From the NCBI RefSeq assembly GCF_002499975.2, contig NZ_CP052766.1, forward strand, positions 1,550,001 to 1,614,000: a stretch of DNA of 64,000 nucleotides, read 5' to 3'. Source of the stretch: Alteromonas pelagimontana. GTDB taxonomy: Bacteria; Pseudomonadota; Gammaproteobacteria; Enterobacterales; Alteromonadaceae. Every line of letters begins with the position of its first letter. The stretch's first letter is position 1. The notes under the pieces were generated by a model. It did not search any database. It was not told where the DNA came from and saw only the letters and a program-made list of their open reading frames with translations. The position numbers and the translations under genes are program-made. Of this stretch, positions 7,970 to 18,995 are shown piece by piece.

Positions 7970-9661
7970 CTAAATACTGACGCGCTTATAGGGGCGGTAT
8001 TCAGCTTGCCAGAAATTTCTTTCGATACTGGATCTGAGCGCCTCATCGGTCATTTCAAGCGCCAGTTCTTGCTGCATCGCTACCCGCGCCACAGCAAAGG
8101 CAATTTCTCTGCTGAGTTGAGCAATCTGTGTTAAAGGTGGCAGTAAAGCTCCCACTCCATTGTTCACCATAGGCGAGGCTGAAGCTAAGGCATCACTCGC
8201 TGCCATTAGCATTTCATCGCTTATCAATCTGGCTTTACTGGCTATTACGCCAAGTCCGATACCGGGAAAGATATAACTGTTGTTACATTGAGCAATGAAA
8301 TATGTCTTATCTTTATAAACCACCGGTTTAAACGGGCTGCCGGTCGCAATAATCACCTCGCCATCCGTCCATTCAATAACCTGTTCAGGTCGCGCTTCTA
8401 CCTGACGAGAAGGATTGCTTAGAGGAAAAATGATAGGAAGATGGCAGTTTTGTTTCATCGCCCGAATCACTTGCTCTGAGAATAAACCTGGCTGCCCCGA
8501 AACTCCGATCAATACGTCGGGCTTTGCGCAATACATTACGTCAAGAAGGGAAGGATAATCGCCGCTGTAAGTCCACTGTGCCAAATCGGCCTGCTTTTGT
8601 TGCAGCTTTTGCTGAAAATCCCGTAAACCAACCATTCCTTCGGTGATTAAGCCAAAGCGGTCAATCATAAACACCTGTTTACGAGCTTGTTCGTCAGACA
8701 GACCTTCCTTACACATTTGCTGCACAAGCATTTCGGCGATACCACAGCCGGCTGAACCTGAGCCTACAAATACCACCTTCATAGCAGAAAGTGGTTTTTG
8801 TTTCATACGACACGCGGCTAACAGTGTTCCTAATGTCACCGCAGCAGTACCTTGAATATCGTCGTTAAAACAGCAGATTTCTTTGCGGTAGCGGCTGAGG
8901 ATTGGCATCGCATTAGGCTGAGCGAAATCTTCAAACTGAATCATAACGTCAGGCCAGCGGCGTTTAACTGCTTTGATAAACATATCAACAAATTCATCAT
9001 ATTCGTCTTGAGATATACGCGGGTGCCTCGCCCCCATGTACATAGGATCATTCAATAACTTTTCGTTATTCGTGCCCACATCCAACATAACCGGCAATGT
9101 ATAGGCTGGGCTAATCCCGCCGCATGCCGTGTAAAGCGACAGTTTTCCTATGGGGATCCCCATACCGCCAATGCCCTGATCGCCCAATCCCAAAATACGC
9201 TCACCGTCTGTGACCACTATCACTTTCACTTTACGTTTAGTGGCATTCCTTACTATGTCATCCAGCTGATGCCTTTCTTCCCAGGAAACAAATAAGCCAC
9301 GAGAACTGCGATAAATATCTGAAAACTGTTCACACGCATCGCCTACCGTGGGCGTGTAAATAATCGGCATCATCTCTTCTATATGACGCTGAATAAGACG
9401 ATAAAATAACGTCTCGTTGTTATCCTGAATCGCACGCAAATAGATATGCTTATTTAACGCGTCATCGAAAGTGTTGTACTGCATGTACGCGCGTTCAACC
9501 TGCTCTTCAATACTTTCGTACCGGGGCGGCAACAGCCCAGTCAGGTTAAAGGAAGCACGTTCACGCGCCGTAAACGCGCTGCCCTTGTTCAGCAGCGGTG
9601 TTTCCAGCAACGAAGGCCCCGAATGGGGAATATAGAGGTATCGGTTTGAATCTTCTGACAT
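7970..9661 (-). CDS. maeA: NAD-dependent malic enzyme
   Basis: Oxidative decarboxylation of malate to pyruvate and CO2 with NAD, linking the TCA cycle to gluconeogenic intermediates. The 563 residues match E. coli MaeA in length. Visible features are the N-terminal malic domain with [16 protein letters not shown], the nucleotide and substrate region [20 protein letters not shown], metal-binding acidic residues in FEDFAQPNA and [13 protein letters not shown], and the second Rossmann motif [15 protein letters not shown]. It is a single gene with its own terminator, 54 bp after the mrcA stop. No regulatory site was recognised. Confidence 0.95.
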   Translation of the reverse strand: MSEDSNRYLYIPHSGPSLLETPLLNKGSAFTARERASFNLTGLLPPRYESIEEQVERAYMQYNTFDDALNKHIYLRAIQDNNETLFYRLIQRHIEEMMPIIYTPTVGDACEQFSDIYRSSRGLFVSWEERHQLDDIVRNATKRKVKVIVVTDGERILGLGDQGIGGMGIPIGKLSLYTACGGISPAYTLPVMLDVGTNNEKLLNDPMYMGARHPRISQDEYDEFVDMFIKAVKRRWPDVMIQFEDFAQPNAMPILSRYRKEICCFNDDIQGTAAVTLGTLLAACRMKQKPLSAMKVVFVGSGSAGCGIAEMLVQQMCKEGLSDEQARKQVFMIDRFGLITEGMVGLRDFQQKLQQKQADLAQWTYSGDYPSLLDVMYCAKPDVLIGVSGQPGLFSEQVIRAMKQNCHLPIIFPLSNPSRQVEARPEQVIEWTDGEVIIATGSPFKPVVYKDKTYFIAQCNNSYIFPGIGLGVIASKARLISDEMLMAASDALASASPMVNNGVGALLPPLTQIAQLSREIAFAVARVAMQQELALEMTDEALRSSIERNFWQAEYRPYKRVSI

Positions 9662-9715
9662 TATGTTTCCGCGTTTTATCAGACGGTGAACGCCTGCGCC
9701 TGTAAGGTAATCAAA

Positions 9716-12358
9716 TTAAAATATCTCCTCGGGCTCAAGGGCCGAGTTATCATCCTCTTGTGCAGGATCCACCACCTCATCATCTCTCACATAGACAGTA
9801 GGTTGGGTTCCTTGCAGGAAATATTCGAACAGTGTCGTATGGTCTGTGCGTCGGGTCAACTTTCCAGTGGTACGATCAATGCGTACACGCACGAGATCAT
9901 CAGGAATCGGCATAGGCGCATAAGGTACGTCATCCAGCATCACTTGCATGAATCTTATCCATGCCGGACCTGCGGCTTTTGCACCATCCTCTGCGCCAAT
10001 CATGGCGTTGCCTATCCAGTTAAATTTCTCTGGATTCCGGTTGATTAAATTTTGATTACGCGTGGCGCGCCCGAGATTTCGATTCGGATCATCAAAACCA
10101 ACCCATGCTGTCGCCACTAAGTCGCGATGAAAGCCACTAAACCAGGTATCGCGCGAATCATTCGTTGTTCCGGTTTTACCCGCAATATCAGTACGCTGTA
10201 GAAGATTGCGCGCCCGCCAGCCGGTGCCCAGCCAGTAGGTTTTCTTGTTCCAGTCTCCGTTAGCACGCACACCCGTTCGCATCATATCTGCTACAAGAAA
10301 AGCATTTTGCGATGAAATAACCTGCGGAGCAGACTTTTTCGTTTTTTGTTCAGCTTCCTGCCCAAGAGCCACTTCACTTCCCAACTGTGCTGCCAACAAT
10401 GCTTCTACGTCAGCATCCTCGCGGGTTGCCACTGCAGCTTCCGATCTTTCATTATCGCTACAGGGATTGCAATCCCACACCGGATCGGTTTTCCACAACA
10501 CCTTGCCTTTTTCATTCAGCACCCTGTCGATGAAAAATGGCTGAACCAAAAAGCCGCCATTGGCTATAACCGACATCGCCCGCACGACTTCCAGTGGCGT
10601 GTGTGAGCCTGACCCTAAAGAGACAGTTTCATCGTGGGGAATATCGTCAGGGTTAAAACCAAACTTTTCCAGGTGTTTCACGGCGACGTCAATTCCCATG
10701 CCGCGCAATAGCCGGACAGACACAACGTTTTTCGACTTTCCTAACGCCACTCGTAGACGGATAGGGCCGTCATATTCTGCAGGCGAATTTTGTGGGCGCC
10801 AAGCCACGCCTGTTGCGGCATTCCACTGATTGATGGGAGCATCATTGATAATACTGGCGAGCGTATAACCATTTTCAATGGCCCCAGAATAAATGAACGG
10901 CTTAATATTTGAGCCTACTTGACGCTTAGCCTGAGTGGCGCGGTTAAACTGGCTTTGATAGAAACTGTAACCTCCGACTATTGCCTGAACTGCACCGTTA
11001 TGAGGATTAATAGCGACAAACGCACCAGCCACTTCAGGGATCTGCGAAATCCGCCACTCTCCTTCCTGCTGACGCAGATAAATTACTGCGCCTGCAGACA
11101 CAATATCATTGGCGGTTTCAGGCTCATCCCCTTGGCGAGAATCTGTAATGTAAGCTCTGGCCCAGTCCAAATTCTCCCAGGTAATGGTTCTTCGCTCGCC
11201 ATCGGCATCCAGTACATCAATACTTTTTTCATTTACGGCAAGAACAGCCGCAGGCACTAACGGATAGTAGCGGGTTACGTGGGCCAACGCGTTGAGAATC
11301 TCTTTTTCGCTCCAAGCATCATTTGCTGGTGACTGATTCTGCTTGGTGGGCTCTTTATTCGCTTTTTGTGAGTCTGGATTTCCCCAGAGATATGAAACAG
11401 GTCCCCGATAGCCGTGACGCTCGTCGTAATCGTGCAGATTACGAACCACCGCTTGTTGCGCCGCTTGCTGGGTTGCAGAAGGTACCGTGGAGTAGACTTG
11501 GTAACCGCCGGTTTCGGCTTCTTCCTTGCCGTAAATCTTTACCATTTCTGAATACATCAGGTCAGCCAGATACGGTGCCCCGATTTCTATTTCGGCGCCA
11601 TGTTTTTTCGCTGAAACTGGCTGAGCAGAAGCTTCGTCAAACTGTGCCTGCGTAATCAATTCTTCATCCAGCATACGCAGTAATACTACCCTGCGGCGCT
11701 CCTTAGAGCGTTCCGGGCCGCTTATCGGATTAAGCACAGAAGGCGCCTTAGGCAGACCGGCAATGGTGGCAAGCTGCGCCAGATCTAAATCTTGTAAAGA
11801 CTTACCGTAATAGACCTGAGCGGCAGCGCCTACCCCAAATGCTCTGTGGCCTAGCTCCACTTTATTCAAATAAAGCTCAAGAATTTCTTCTTTAGAAAGC
11901 ACCTGTTCTATGTGCCACGCAATGAAAACTTCTTTGATTTTGCGGATATACGTTTTTTCCCGGGAAAGGAAAAAGCCTCTCGCCAGCTGCATCGTCAGCG
12001 TACTTGCTCCCTGCTGTTTTTCACCTGTCAGCAGTAAATTAAATGCCGCCCGTGCTAAGCCAATGGGATCGATGCCATAGTGTTCATAGAACCGGCTGTC
12101 TTCTGTGGCTAACACAGCATTGATCAAATCTTGCGGAACATCCTCAAGTTTTACCGGAATCCGCCGTTTAACACCGTACTGGGAAATAAGTTTTCCATCG
12201 TGAGTGTAAATACGCATAGGCGTCTGCAAACGTACATCCTTCAGGACAGTGACGCTTGGCAAGTCAGGTTTGATATAAAAATAGATACCAACCAACGCAA
12301 CAGCTCCAACAAGGCTGCCAATAGAAATGAGTAAAATAAGGAGTTTAATATGCTTCAC
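9716..12358 (-). CDS. mrcA: Penicillin-binding protein 1A (bifunctional glycosyltransferase/transpeptidase)
   Basis: Class A PBP that polymerises and cross-links peptidoglycan at the outer face of the inner membrane, 880 residues. A single N-terminal membrane anchor (about residues 5-28) is followed by a GT51 domain with catalytic glutamate in ATEDSRFYEHYGID. An OB-like insert follows, then the transpeptidase domain with SNIK (the Ser nucleophile), SKN and KTGTT motifs. The C-terminal tail is acidic. It is divergent from pilM across 140 bp, the arrangement typical of many gammaproteobacteria, so that interval should carry both promoters. Confidence 0.96.
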   Translation of the reverse strand: MKHIKLLILLISIGSLVGAVALVGIYFYIKPDLPSVTVLKDVRLQTPMRIYTHDGKLISQYGVKRRIPVKLEDVPQDLINAVLATEDSRFYEHYGIDPIGLARAAFNLLLTGEKQQGASTLTMQLARGFFLSREKTYIRKIKEVFIAWHIEQVLSKEEILELYLNKVELGHRAFGVGAAAQVYYGKSLQDLDLAQLATIAGLPKAPSVLNPISGPERSKERRRVVLLRMLDEELITQAQFDEASAQPVSAKKHGAEIEIGAPYLADLMYSEMVKIYGKEEAETGGYQVYSTVPSATQQAAQQAVVRNLHDYDERHGYRGPVSYLWGNPDSQKANKEPTKQNQSPANDAWSEKEILNALAHVTRYYPLVPAAVLAVNEKSIDVLDADGERRTITWENLDWARAYITDSRQGDEPETANDIVSAGAVIYLRQQEGEWRISQIPEVAGAFVAINPHNGAVQAIVGGYSFYQSQFNRATQAKRQVGSNIKPFIYSGAIENGYTLASIINDAPINQWNAATGVAWRPQNSPAEYDGPIRLRVALGKSKNVVSVRLLRGMGIDVAVKHLEKFGFNPDDIPHDETVSLGSGSHTPLEVVRAMSVIANGGFLVQPFFIDRVLNEKGKVLWKTDPVWDCNPCSDNERSEAAVATREDADVEALLAAQLGSEVALGQEAEQKTKKSAPQVISSQNAFLVADMMRTGVRANGDWNKKTYWLGTGWRARNLLQRTDIAGKTGTTNDSRDTWFSGFHRDLVATAWVGFDDPNRNLGRATRNQNLINRNPEKFNWIGNAMIGAEDGAKAAGPAWIRFMQVMLDDVPYAPMPIPDDLVRVRIDRTTGKLTRRTDHTTLFEYFLQGTQPTVYVRDDEVVDPAQEDDNSALEPEEIF

Positions 12359-12498
12359 GAAGACTATGATACCAAGGCTAACACGCCAAAATGATTTGTA
12401 TTTTATACGTACGAATGGTTATTAGAACCCTAAACTTCAAAAAAATTGCGTAACATCCTAACGTAGAGCATTCATATGAGAATTTCGGAATCCAGCAA

Positions 12499-13566
12499 AT
12501 GAAATCGCTGTTCAAAAAAAAGCTGCCCCCCATTGTGGGCCTTGATATAGGCACACGTCAAATAAAAGCAGTGTTGATCGAACAATCTGGCGACAACTAT
12601 GTTCTGCAAGGATACGCATGTGAAGCCATAAATAAAATTGCCTTTGCCGAACGAGAAATTAAAGATTACGAGGCCGTAAGCATTGCTCTTAAAAAGGTAA
12701 AAAACGCATTAAAAACAAAAAGCAAAAATGTCGCAATCGGGGTGGCGGGAACATCCGTAATTAGTAAAACCGTTTATATGGAGCCGGATCAGAACGACTT
12801 TGAGTTGGAAAGCCAAATCGAAATTGAAGCGGATAGTTTAATTCCTTATCCGCTGGAAGAAGTTTATCTGGACTTCGAGGAGATTGGCCCAAGCAAATCC
12901 CATATCGGTAAAGTGAATGTTTTGCTTTCTGCCGCCCATAAAGATTTAGTAGATAGCCGCATTACTCTGGTGCGGGAAGTTCCTTATGAACCCAAAATTG
13001 TGGATATTGAAGGTTACGCTCTGGGCAATGCTATTGCGTATTTCTATCCCCGCGCCGCAGAAGATGAAAGAGTATGTTGTATTAACGTCGGCGCTTCGTT
13101 GCTTCAGGTTTGCGTTTGGCAAAACGGCCAGGTGATTTACAGTAAAGAGCATGCTTTTGGTATGAACGCTCTTGTTCAGGATATCGCCGCTATCCAGATG
13201 TTGGAACGGGAAGACGCTGAAAAGCAACTCATGAACGGTTCTTTGCCGAGTAGTTGGATACAAGATACGCTACCCATTTTCACCGCCAATTTGCAACAAC
13301 AGATAAACCGCGCTATCCAGATGTATGTCAGTACTCTGCACGCTAGCAGACCGGATAAGCTTCTGCTAAGCGGCGGTGGAGCAACACTTCTTCCGCTGGT
13401 CGAAGCATTGCTTCAGGATTTAGGTATTGAAGTAGAAATGTTTAACCCTTTTGCGGGCATGACAATAAACCCTAAGCTGGATCAGAAACGTTTAGAAGAA
13501 TTGGCTCCCCAGCTTGCTATTGCAGCAGGACTCGCAAGCCGGAGTTTTACCCCATGGCACATGTAA
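12499..13566 (+). CDS. pilM: Type IV pilus assembly ATPase-like protein PilM
   Basis: Cytoplasmic actin-like (FtsA fold) component of the type IV pilus alignment subcomplex, 355 residues, which binds the N-terminal tail of PilN. The phosphate-1 loop VGLDIGTRQIKAVLIE is near residues 13-28 and the adenosine motif LLSGGGATL is near 289-297. It is the first gene of pilMNOPQ, and its last 13 bases overlap pilN. The operon drives twitching motility, adhesion and DNA uptake in related bacteria. Confidence 0.95.
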   Translation: MKSLFKKKLPPIVGLDIGTRQIKAVLIEQSGDNYVLQGYACEAINKIAFAEREIKDYEAVSIALKKVKNALKTKSKNVAIGVAGTSVISKTVYMEPDQNDFELESQIEIEADSLIPYPLEEVYLDFEEIGPSKSHIGKVNVLLSAAHKDLVDSRITLVREVPYEPKIVDIEGYALGNAIAYFYPRAAEDERVCCINVGASLLQVCVWQNGQVIYSKEHAFGMNALVQDIAAIQMLEREDAEKQLMNGSLPSSWIQDTLPIFTANLQQQINRAIQMYVSTLHASRPDKLLLSGGGATLLPLVEALLQDLGIEVEMFNPFAGMTINPKLDQKRLEELAPQLAIAAGLASRSFTPWHM

Positions 13567-14144
13567 ACCTGCTTCCCTGGCGTGAAAAACTGCGTCAGCA
13601 CCAAAAACAACAGTATATTGGCGCGCTGGGCGCTGTGGCGGCAATTGTAGGACTAGTTTGCTGGTTTATCGGGCAGGCTATTGACCAGCAAATAAGTAAC
13701 CAGAACGTCCGCAATAACTATATTCAAGGGGAAATATCTGCGCTGGATTCGCAAATTTCGCAAATTCAAAAGATAAAAGAGAGCAAAAACGCCATCGAGC
13801 AGAGAATGGCGCTTATAGAGCAATTACAGGTAAGCCGGAATGTGGCCCCTGCGGTTTTCGACGAGCTGGCGCGAATTGTTCCTCCCGGAGTATTTTTTAA
13901 GTCAATGCGCCGTATTGGCAACACGATTCAAATGGAAGGCGTAAGTGATTCTAATATCCGCTTGTCTGACTTTATGCGCCGTTTAGATGCCTCAACTGTT
14001 TTTTCCGGTGGAGAACTCTCTTCCATTGTAGCTGATACCAGCGAACGAGACGCTGTTAGTGACTTTACCTTAAAGTTTACCATTAGCCCCAATATTGCGC
14101 CTCCCCAGCCCGAAGACGAAATCAGCACTGGAGGCAAAAAATGA
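13554..14144 (+). CDS. pilN: Type IV pilus inner-membrane protein PilN
   Basis: Bitopic inner-membrane protein, 196 residues. The cytoplasmic N-terminus MAHVNLLPWRE contains the conserved NLLPWR motif that binds PilM. One membrane helix (about 23-43) and a periplasmic coiled coil plus ferredoxin-like domain follow. The start lies inside pilM and the end overlaps pilO by 4 bases, so the genes are translationally coupled. It forms a heterodimer with PilO. Confidence 0.95.
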   Translation: MAHVNLLPWREKLRQHQKQQYIGALGAVAAIVGLVCWFIGQAIDQQISNQNVRNNYIQGEISALDSQISQIQKIKESKNAIEQRMALIEQLQVSRNVAPAVFDELARIVPPGVFFKSMRRIGNTIQMEGVSDSNIRLSDFMRRLDASTVFSGGELSSIVADTSERDAVSDFTLKFTISPNIAPPQPEDEISTGGKK

Positions 14145-14749
14145 ATTTTGATTTCAGTAAGTTAAAAGAACTTAATGAGTTGGATTTCGAACAGATTGCC
14201 ATTTGGCCGAAAGAGGTAAAAATTGTAGTCTCACTGTTTGTTGCCATTTTGGTCGGCGGATTAGGCTACTGGTTTATTGTCAGCCCTAAATTACCGGTCC
14301 TTGATGCCGCGGAGGTTAAAGAGCAAGAACTGAAAAGGCAGTTTGAAGCAAAATATCGCATTGCAGTTAATCTATCGGCCTATAAAGCGCAACTGGATAA
14401 AATTGAAGAAGACTTCTCCTCCATGCTGAAATCTCTTCCCACCAGCAACGAAACGCCCGGGCTGTTGGACGATATAACCTATGTAGGCACTACGGCGGGT
14501 TTGAATTTTAAGTTACTTAACTGGCAACAAGAAATTCCAAAGGAATTTTATACCGAGTTACCTATTGAAATGGAAGTCTCCGGGGGCTACCACAACTTTG
14601 GAGAATTTGTTTCCAAAATCGCCGACTTACCGCGTATCGTTACGCTGCATGACTTTACTATTTCTCAAAACGAAGGCAGATTACGTTTGCAGCTACAAGC
14701 AAAGACGTACCGCACAGCATTAGCAAATGTGCAGGATGATAAAAAATGA
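14141..14749 (+). CDS. pilO: Type IV pilus inner-membrane protein PilO
   Basis: Partner of PilN, 202 residues. A membrane helix at about 30-48 is followed by a periplasmic coiled coil and a ferredoxin-like domain. It overlaps pilN and pilP by ATGA. The N-terminal ELNELDFEQIAIWPK and the later GGYHNFGEFVSKIADLPRIV are typical of the family. It connects the PilMN platform with PilP and the outer-membrane secretin. Confidence 0.95.
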   Translation: MNFDFSKLKELNELDFEQIAIWPKEVKIVVSLFVAILVGGLGYWFIVSPKLPVLDAAEVKEQELKRQFEAKYRIAVNLSAYKAQLDKIEEDFSSMLKSLPTSNETPGLLDDITYVGTTAGLNFKLLNWQQEIPKEFYTELPIEMEVSGGYHNFGEFVSKIADLPRIVTLHDFTISQNEGRLRLQLQAKTYRTALANVQDDKK

Positions 14750-15291
14750 AGATCCGCCCTATCATTTTTTCGCTTTTTTGTCTTGGCTCCCTGAGCGCGT
14801 GCGCGCCTCAGACTGATGATCTGGTGGCATATATTGCTCAGGTAAAGCAAAACACGCAGGTAAGAATTGAGCCTTACCCAGAATTTAAAACACAACCTGC
14901 CTTTACATATAAGGCCGCAAAGTTGCGCAGTCCCTTTGCTCCCCCGTTAGAACGCTCAGAACCGGTTGTCGTGGCAAAGCAGGCAAATTGTGTTCAACCC
15001 GACTTCGGCCGGCGAAAAGAAGCGCTTGAAAATTACGGATTGGACGCCTTGTCTCTAGGGGGAAGTTTTACCAGTCAAGGGGTGAAATGGGTATTGTTTA
15101 AATCGAATGATGGCAGCCTTCATAAAGCGAAAGTTGGCAGCAAGGTGGGGCTGTTTTACGGCACCATAAAAAAAATTACCAATAATTCTGTCATGATAGA
15201 ACAATTGCTGCCGGATGGCGCGGGTTGCTGGCAACGCGAAGAAACCACGCTGACGATGTCTTCGACAGCAGGAGAAAACAAAAATGTCTGA
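14746..15291 (+). CDS. pilP: Type IV pilus lipoprotein PilP
   Basis: Lipoprotein of 181 residues. Its signal peptide ends in lipobox LSAC (Cys near residue 19), so it should be anchored in the inner-membrane outer leaflet. The C-terminal beta domain (about 95-170, with GVKWVLFKSNDG and HKAKVGSKVG) contacts PilQ. It bridges PilNO and the secretin. ATGA overlap with pilO and an 8 bp overlap with pilQ show tight coupling. Confidence 0.94.
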   Translation: MKIRPIIFSLFCLGSLSACAPQTDDLVAYIAQVKQNTQVRIEPYPEFKTQPAFTYKAAKLRSPFAPPLERSEPVVVAKQANCVQPDFGRRKEALENYGLDALSLGGSFTSQGVKWVLFKSNDGSLHKAKVGSKVGLFYGTIKKITNNSVMIEQLLPDGAGCWQREETTLTMSSTAGENKNV

Positions 15292-17062
15292 GCGATACAT
15301 ATTTAATAAAAAACTTAACCGTAGTGGCCGCAAATGGTACTGGTTAAGCGGTTCTGTTGTGATGTTGGTACTTTTTAAAGTTCTGGCAGAACCTGCCGTC
15401 GCTCAAACCGTTGAGCCGGTGCTACTTGATCCTTATTCACAGCAGCAAGCGCCATTTTCTTCTACTTTAATGGATATTCGTTTTAAGCGCCAAGGACAAA
15501 AGGTTGCGATCACCACCATCGAATTTAATAACGAAAAAAGCAAACCGCAGATAATTGAAGCGCAAGGTGAACTTACCGTTTTGCTTCCTGGTACTGAATT
15601 AGCGAACGATCAACTAGTAGAGCTTGATGTGGCGCAATTTGGCACAGCGGTATCAAGTATCGAAACTTTTCAGGATGAAACTGGCGCCCGCGTGATATTG
15701 CGGTACGAAGGGCAAGTGTTTGCGCGCCACAGTCAGGAAGATAAACTTGTTCGCGTTGAAATTGAACCCATGACCGCAGAAGACGTTAAAAAGCTTCAGG
15801 ATGACTCCAAATATACCGGTAATCCGATATCTCTGGATTTTCAAGATGTGCCCGTACGTCAGGTACTGCAAATTATTGCACAGGTAAACAGCTTTAATTT
15901 GGTAACCACCGATACAGTCACCGGCAATGTGACTATTCGTCTTTCTGGTGTGCCTTGGGATCAAGCGCTGGAAATGATTCTAAAAATTAAAGGATTGGAT
16001 AAGCGCTTGGAAGGAAATATTTTGCTTGTTGCTCCCACAGAAGAACTGACCGCCAGGGAAACTCAGCTACTGCAATCGAAAAAACAGGTTGCTGATCTGG
16101 CGCCGTTACGAACTGCAAACATTGTTGTGAATTATGCCAAAGCCGAAGCTCTAGCGAATATTTTAAAAACGCAGGAGGGAGGAATACTGACAGATCGTGG
16201 TTCCGTCACGGTGGATGAACGAACCAACACCGTGTTAGTAAGAGACACGCAGGAATCCATTGACGAAGCTCGTCTGATGATTACGGCCTTGGACGTGCCG
16301 GTAAAACAGGTATTAATTGAATCTCGTATGGTGACTGTGCGTGATAACGTGGGTGAGGAACTAGGCGTCCGCTGGGGTTTTACTGATCAGCAGGGCGATG
16401 ATGGCGTTTCAGGTTCTCTGGAAGGCGCGGGTACTGTCGCTGGCGGCGTTATTCCCTCACTTAACAACCGTCTTAACGTCAACCTTCCTGTAACCAATGA
16501 CTCCGCCGGTAGAATAGGATTTCAGGTAGCCAGCCTGGTCGACGGCACTATTTTAGATTTGGAACTGTCTGCACTTGAGTCTGAAAATAAAGGTGAAATT
16601 ATCGCGAGCCCACGCATTACTGTGGCAAACCAGCAAGAAGCCTATATTGAGCAAGGAACTGAAATTCCATACGTACAGGCCACTTCAAGTGGAGCAACGT
16701 CGGTAGAATTTAAAAAGGCAGTACTAAGTTTGACGGTAACGCCGCACATTACCCCCGATAACCGCATTATTTTAGATCTTGTTGTTACTCAGGATACTCG
16801 GGGCGACACGGTTCAGACCTCTACAGGCCCGGCAGTGGCTATCGACACGCAGGAAATAAAAACCCAGGTACTGGTGGAAAATGGCGAAACCGTGGTATTG
16901 GGAGGTATCTTCCAGCAGATAAACACCGATGATATTTCAAAAATACCGTTATTTGGTGATTTACCCGGAATCGGCGCTCTATTTAGAAACACTTCTACAA
17001 TCTCGCAAAAGCGTGAATTGCTGATATTTGTTACGCCAAAGATAGTCACCGAGAGCCTTTAA
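15284..17062 (+). CDS. pilQ: Type IV pilus secretin PilQ
   Basis: Outer-membrane secretin channel for the pilus fibre, 592 residues. The signal sequence has an unusually long N-terminal basic part, with cleavage likely after AVA near residue 40. Then come one AMIN peptidoglycan-binding domain (about 60-150), a secretin N0/STN domain near 180-230, an N1 domain, and the secretin core from about 340 to the end. The core includes the VPVKQVLIESRMV and LLIFVTPKIV signatures. It is shorter than the about 700-residue Pseudomonas protein, apparently because there is a single AMIN domain. It is the last gene of the pil operon. Confidence 0.95.
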   Translation: MSERYIFNKKLNRSGRKWYWLSGSVVMLVLFKVLAEPAVAQTVEPVLLDPYSQQQAPFSSTLMDIRFKRQGQKVAITTIEFNNEKSKPQIIEAQGELTVLLPGTELANDQLVELDVAQFGTAVSSIETFQDETGARVILRYEGQVFARHSQEDKLVRVEIEPMTAEDVKKLQDDSKYTGNPISLDFQDVPVRQVLQIIAQVNSFNLVTTDTVTGNVTIRLSGVPWDQALEMILKIKGLDKRLEGNILLVAPTEELTARETQLLQSKKQVADLAPLRTANIVVNYAKAEALANILKTQEGGILTDRGSVTVDERTNTVLVRDTQESIDEARLMITALDVPVKQVLIESRMVTVRDNVGEELGVRWGFTDQQGDDGVSGSLEGAGTVAGGVIPSLNNRLNVNLPVTNDSAGRIGFQVASLVDGTILDLELSALESENKGEIIASPRITVANQQEAYIEQGTEIPYVQATSSGATSVEFKKAVLSLTVTPHITPDNRIILDLVVTQDTRGDTVQTSTGPAVAIDTQEIKTQVLVENGETVVLGGIFQQINTDDISKIPLFGDLPGIGALFRNTSTISQKRELLIFVTPKIVTESL

Positions 17063-17231
17063 AATAAGGATTTTTTAAACAGGGTATAGGAAAGCCCCCT
17101 TTTTCTGCTTTTTCTGAAGCCTAACCCTTTGAAAAACAAAGAAGTACATTTTAAGCACAACAAAACTTGCATCGTTACACGGGAAACTGAGATAATCGCG
17201 CTCTCGAAATTTAAGCGAGGTTTTAGGCGTG

Positions 17232-17257
17232 GTGCTTATTGGCAAGTGAATAAGCAC
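17232..17257 (+). promoter_or_regulatory. Perfect 9 bp hairpin upstream of aroK
   Basis: GTGCTTATT (17232-17240) and AATAAGCAC (17249-17257) are perfect inverted repeats with an 8-base loop, 73 bp before aroK. No T-run follows. It could be an operator or an mRNA leader hairpin. Confidence 0.3.
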
Positions 17258-17329
17258 GAGTGAACGGGTGGTCAGAAACAGGCTAGACGCACTACCCTTA
17301 ACATTATAAAAGTTGTGATATAAGCAAAT

Positions 17330-17845
17330 ATGGCTGAAAAACGAAATATCTTTTTGGTTGGCCCAATGGGTGCAGGTAAAAGTACCATAGGCAGACATCT
17401 GGCAGACGAACTTCACCTCGAATTCTACGATTCCGATCAGGAAATCGAACGCCGCACTGGCGCAGACATCACATGGATTTTCGATTTAGAAGGTGAAGAT
17501 GGCTTCCGCAAGCGCGAAGAAACTGTCATCAATGATCTGACAGATAAACAAGGTATCGTGCTTGCCACTGGTGGCGGTTCTATCGTAACTAAAGCTGTTC
17601 GCAACCGTTTATCTGCACGCGGCATTGTTGTCTATCTACAAACCACAATTGATAAGCAAGTTGCTCGTACACAACGCGACAAGCGTCGCCCGCTGCTGCA
17701 AAAGGGTGACCCTGAGCAGGTGTTGCGTGATCTTGCTGATTCGCGTAATCCTTTGTACGAAGAAGTTGCAGATTACATTGTAGATACTGATGATCAGTCT
17801 GCCCGCGCAGTAGCAAATCAAATCATTAGTAAAATTGGTTTATAA
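17330..17845 (+). CDS. aroK: Shikimate kinase I
   Basis: Phosphorylates shikimate to shikimate 3-phosphate in chorismate biosynthesis. It has 171 residues, the normal length. The Walker A loop is GPMGAGKST (residues 11-19), the shikimate-binding DSDQEIE near 34 and the LATGGGS loop near 77. The lid region carries RDKRRPLL. The sequence is very close to E. coli AroK over its whole length. No strong Shine-Dalgarno precedes ATG 17330, but the start is fixed by the conserved [14 protein letters not shown]. It is followed 26 bp later by aroB, a conserved pair. Confidence 0.97.
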   Translation: MAEKRNIFLVGPMGAGKSTIGRHLADELHLEFYDSDQEIERRTGADITWIFDLEGEDGFRKREETVINDLTDKQGIVLATGGGSIVTKAVRNRLSARGIVVYLQTTIDKQVARTQRDKRRPLLQKGDPEQVLRDLADSRNPLYEEVADYIVDTDDQSARAVANQIISKIGL

Positions 17846-17871
17846 CTTATAACGAAGAAGGAGCTACGCGC

Positions 17872-18939
17872 ATGTCCCGTTTAACTGTAGAACTTGGGGA
17901 GCGTAGTTATCCTATTCACATTGAAGCCGGTCTGTTAAAGCAGACTGGCTTTTTTGCGTCTTATATAAAAGGCCCGCTGGCAGTCATTGTTACCAACGAC
18001 ACCATCTCTCCCCTTTACCTTGACGATATGATTGCGGCGTGTGGTGACAAGTCTGTTGAAGTCATCACCATACCTGACGGCGAGCAGTACAAGTCGCTTG
18101 AACAGTATGGCGTCATCATGACAAGGTTACTTGAAATGAATGCTGCCAGAGATACAACGCTTATTGCACTGGGTGGTGGCGTAGTGGGCGACCTTTGCGG
18201 CTATGTTGCCGCAACATATCAACGCGGAGTGCCCTTTATTCAGGTGCCCACCACCTTGCTTTCTCAGGTCGATTCTTCAGTAGGTGGCAAAACGGCAGTT
18301 AATCATCCGCTAGGCAAAAATATGATTGGCGCGTTCTACCAGCCCGTTCTGGTTGCCATCGATATTGCGACGCTTTCCACACTCCCGGCTCGAGAATTTG
18401 CTGCCGGTATGGCGGAAGTCATCAAATATGGCATTATTTACGACGCTTCCTTCTTTGATTGGCTGGAAAGCCACCATGATGCGCTGAACAGTTTGGACGA
18501 AAAGGCGTTAAAAGCAACCATTTTGCGATGCTGTGAGATTAAAGCCGATGTGGTAGCAAAAGATGAGCGGGAAGGCGGATTGCGTGCCATACTTAATTTA
18601 GGTCATACTTTTGGTCATGCTATTGAGGCAGAACAAGGGTATGGCAACTGGCTACATGGCGAAGCGGTAGCAGCAGGTACTGTTATGGCCTGTCATACTG
18701 CCATGCACCTGAACTGGATGAGCTCCGCGGAAGCGCTTCGTATTCAGGGACTGTTGGAAGCATTTGCGCTTCCTGTTACTGGTCCAGACAACATGGAGTA
18801 CGATGCTTACATTAAGCACATGCGCAGAGACAAAAAAGTGGAAGCCGGAAATATTCGCTTTGTGTTACCTCAGGGCATTGGAAAGGCTGTTGTCACCAAA
18901 GATGTGACTGAAAGTATTCTGCGGCAGGTTCTTCAATAA
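17872..18939 (+). CDS. aroB: 3-dehydroquinate synthase
   Basis: Second enzyme of the shikimate pathway, converting DAHP to 3-dehydroquinate with NAD and a divalent metal. It has 355 residues. Visible motifs are PDGEQYKSL (NAD region), [34 protein letters not shown] and the zinc ligands in [18 protein letters not shown] and [13 protein letters not shown] precedes the start. It is in an operon with aroK and is followed by the damX-like gene 56 bp later. Confidence 0.97.
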   Translation: MSRLTVELGERSYPIHIEAGLLKQTGFFASYIKGPLAVIVTNDTISPLYLDDMIAACGDKSVEVITIPDGEQYKSLEQYGVIMTRLLEMNAARDTTLIALGGGVVGDLCGYVAATYQRGVPFIQVPTTLLSQVDSSVGGKTAVNHPLGKNMIGAFYQPVLVAIDIATLSTLPAREFAAGMAEVIKYGIIYDASFFDWLESHHDALNSLDEKALKATILRCCEIKADVVAKDEREGGLRAILNLGHTFGHAIEAEQGYGNWLHGEAVAAGTVMACHTAMHLNWMSSAEALRIQGLLEAFALPVTGPDNMEYDAYIKHMRRDKKVEAGNIRFVLPQGIGKAVVTKDVTESILRQVLQ

Positions 18940-18995
18940 ACATTACAGTGCCAAGGGATTTTTCGCAGCAAGGATGACGAACAAAGGTTCAAACG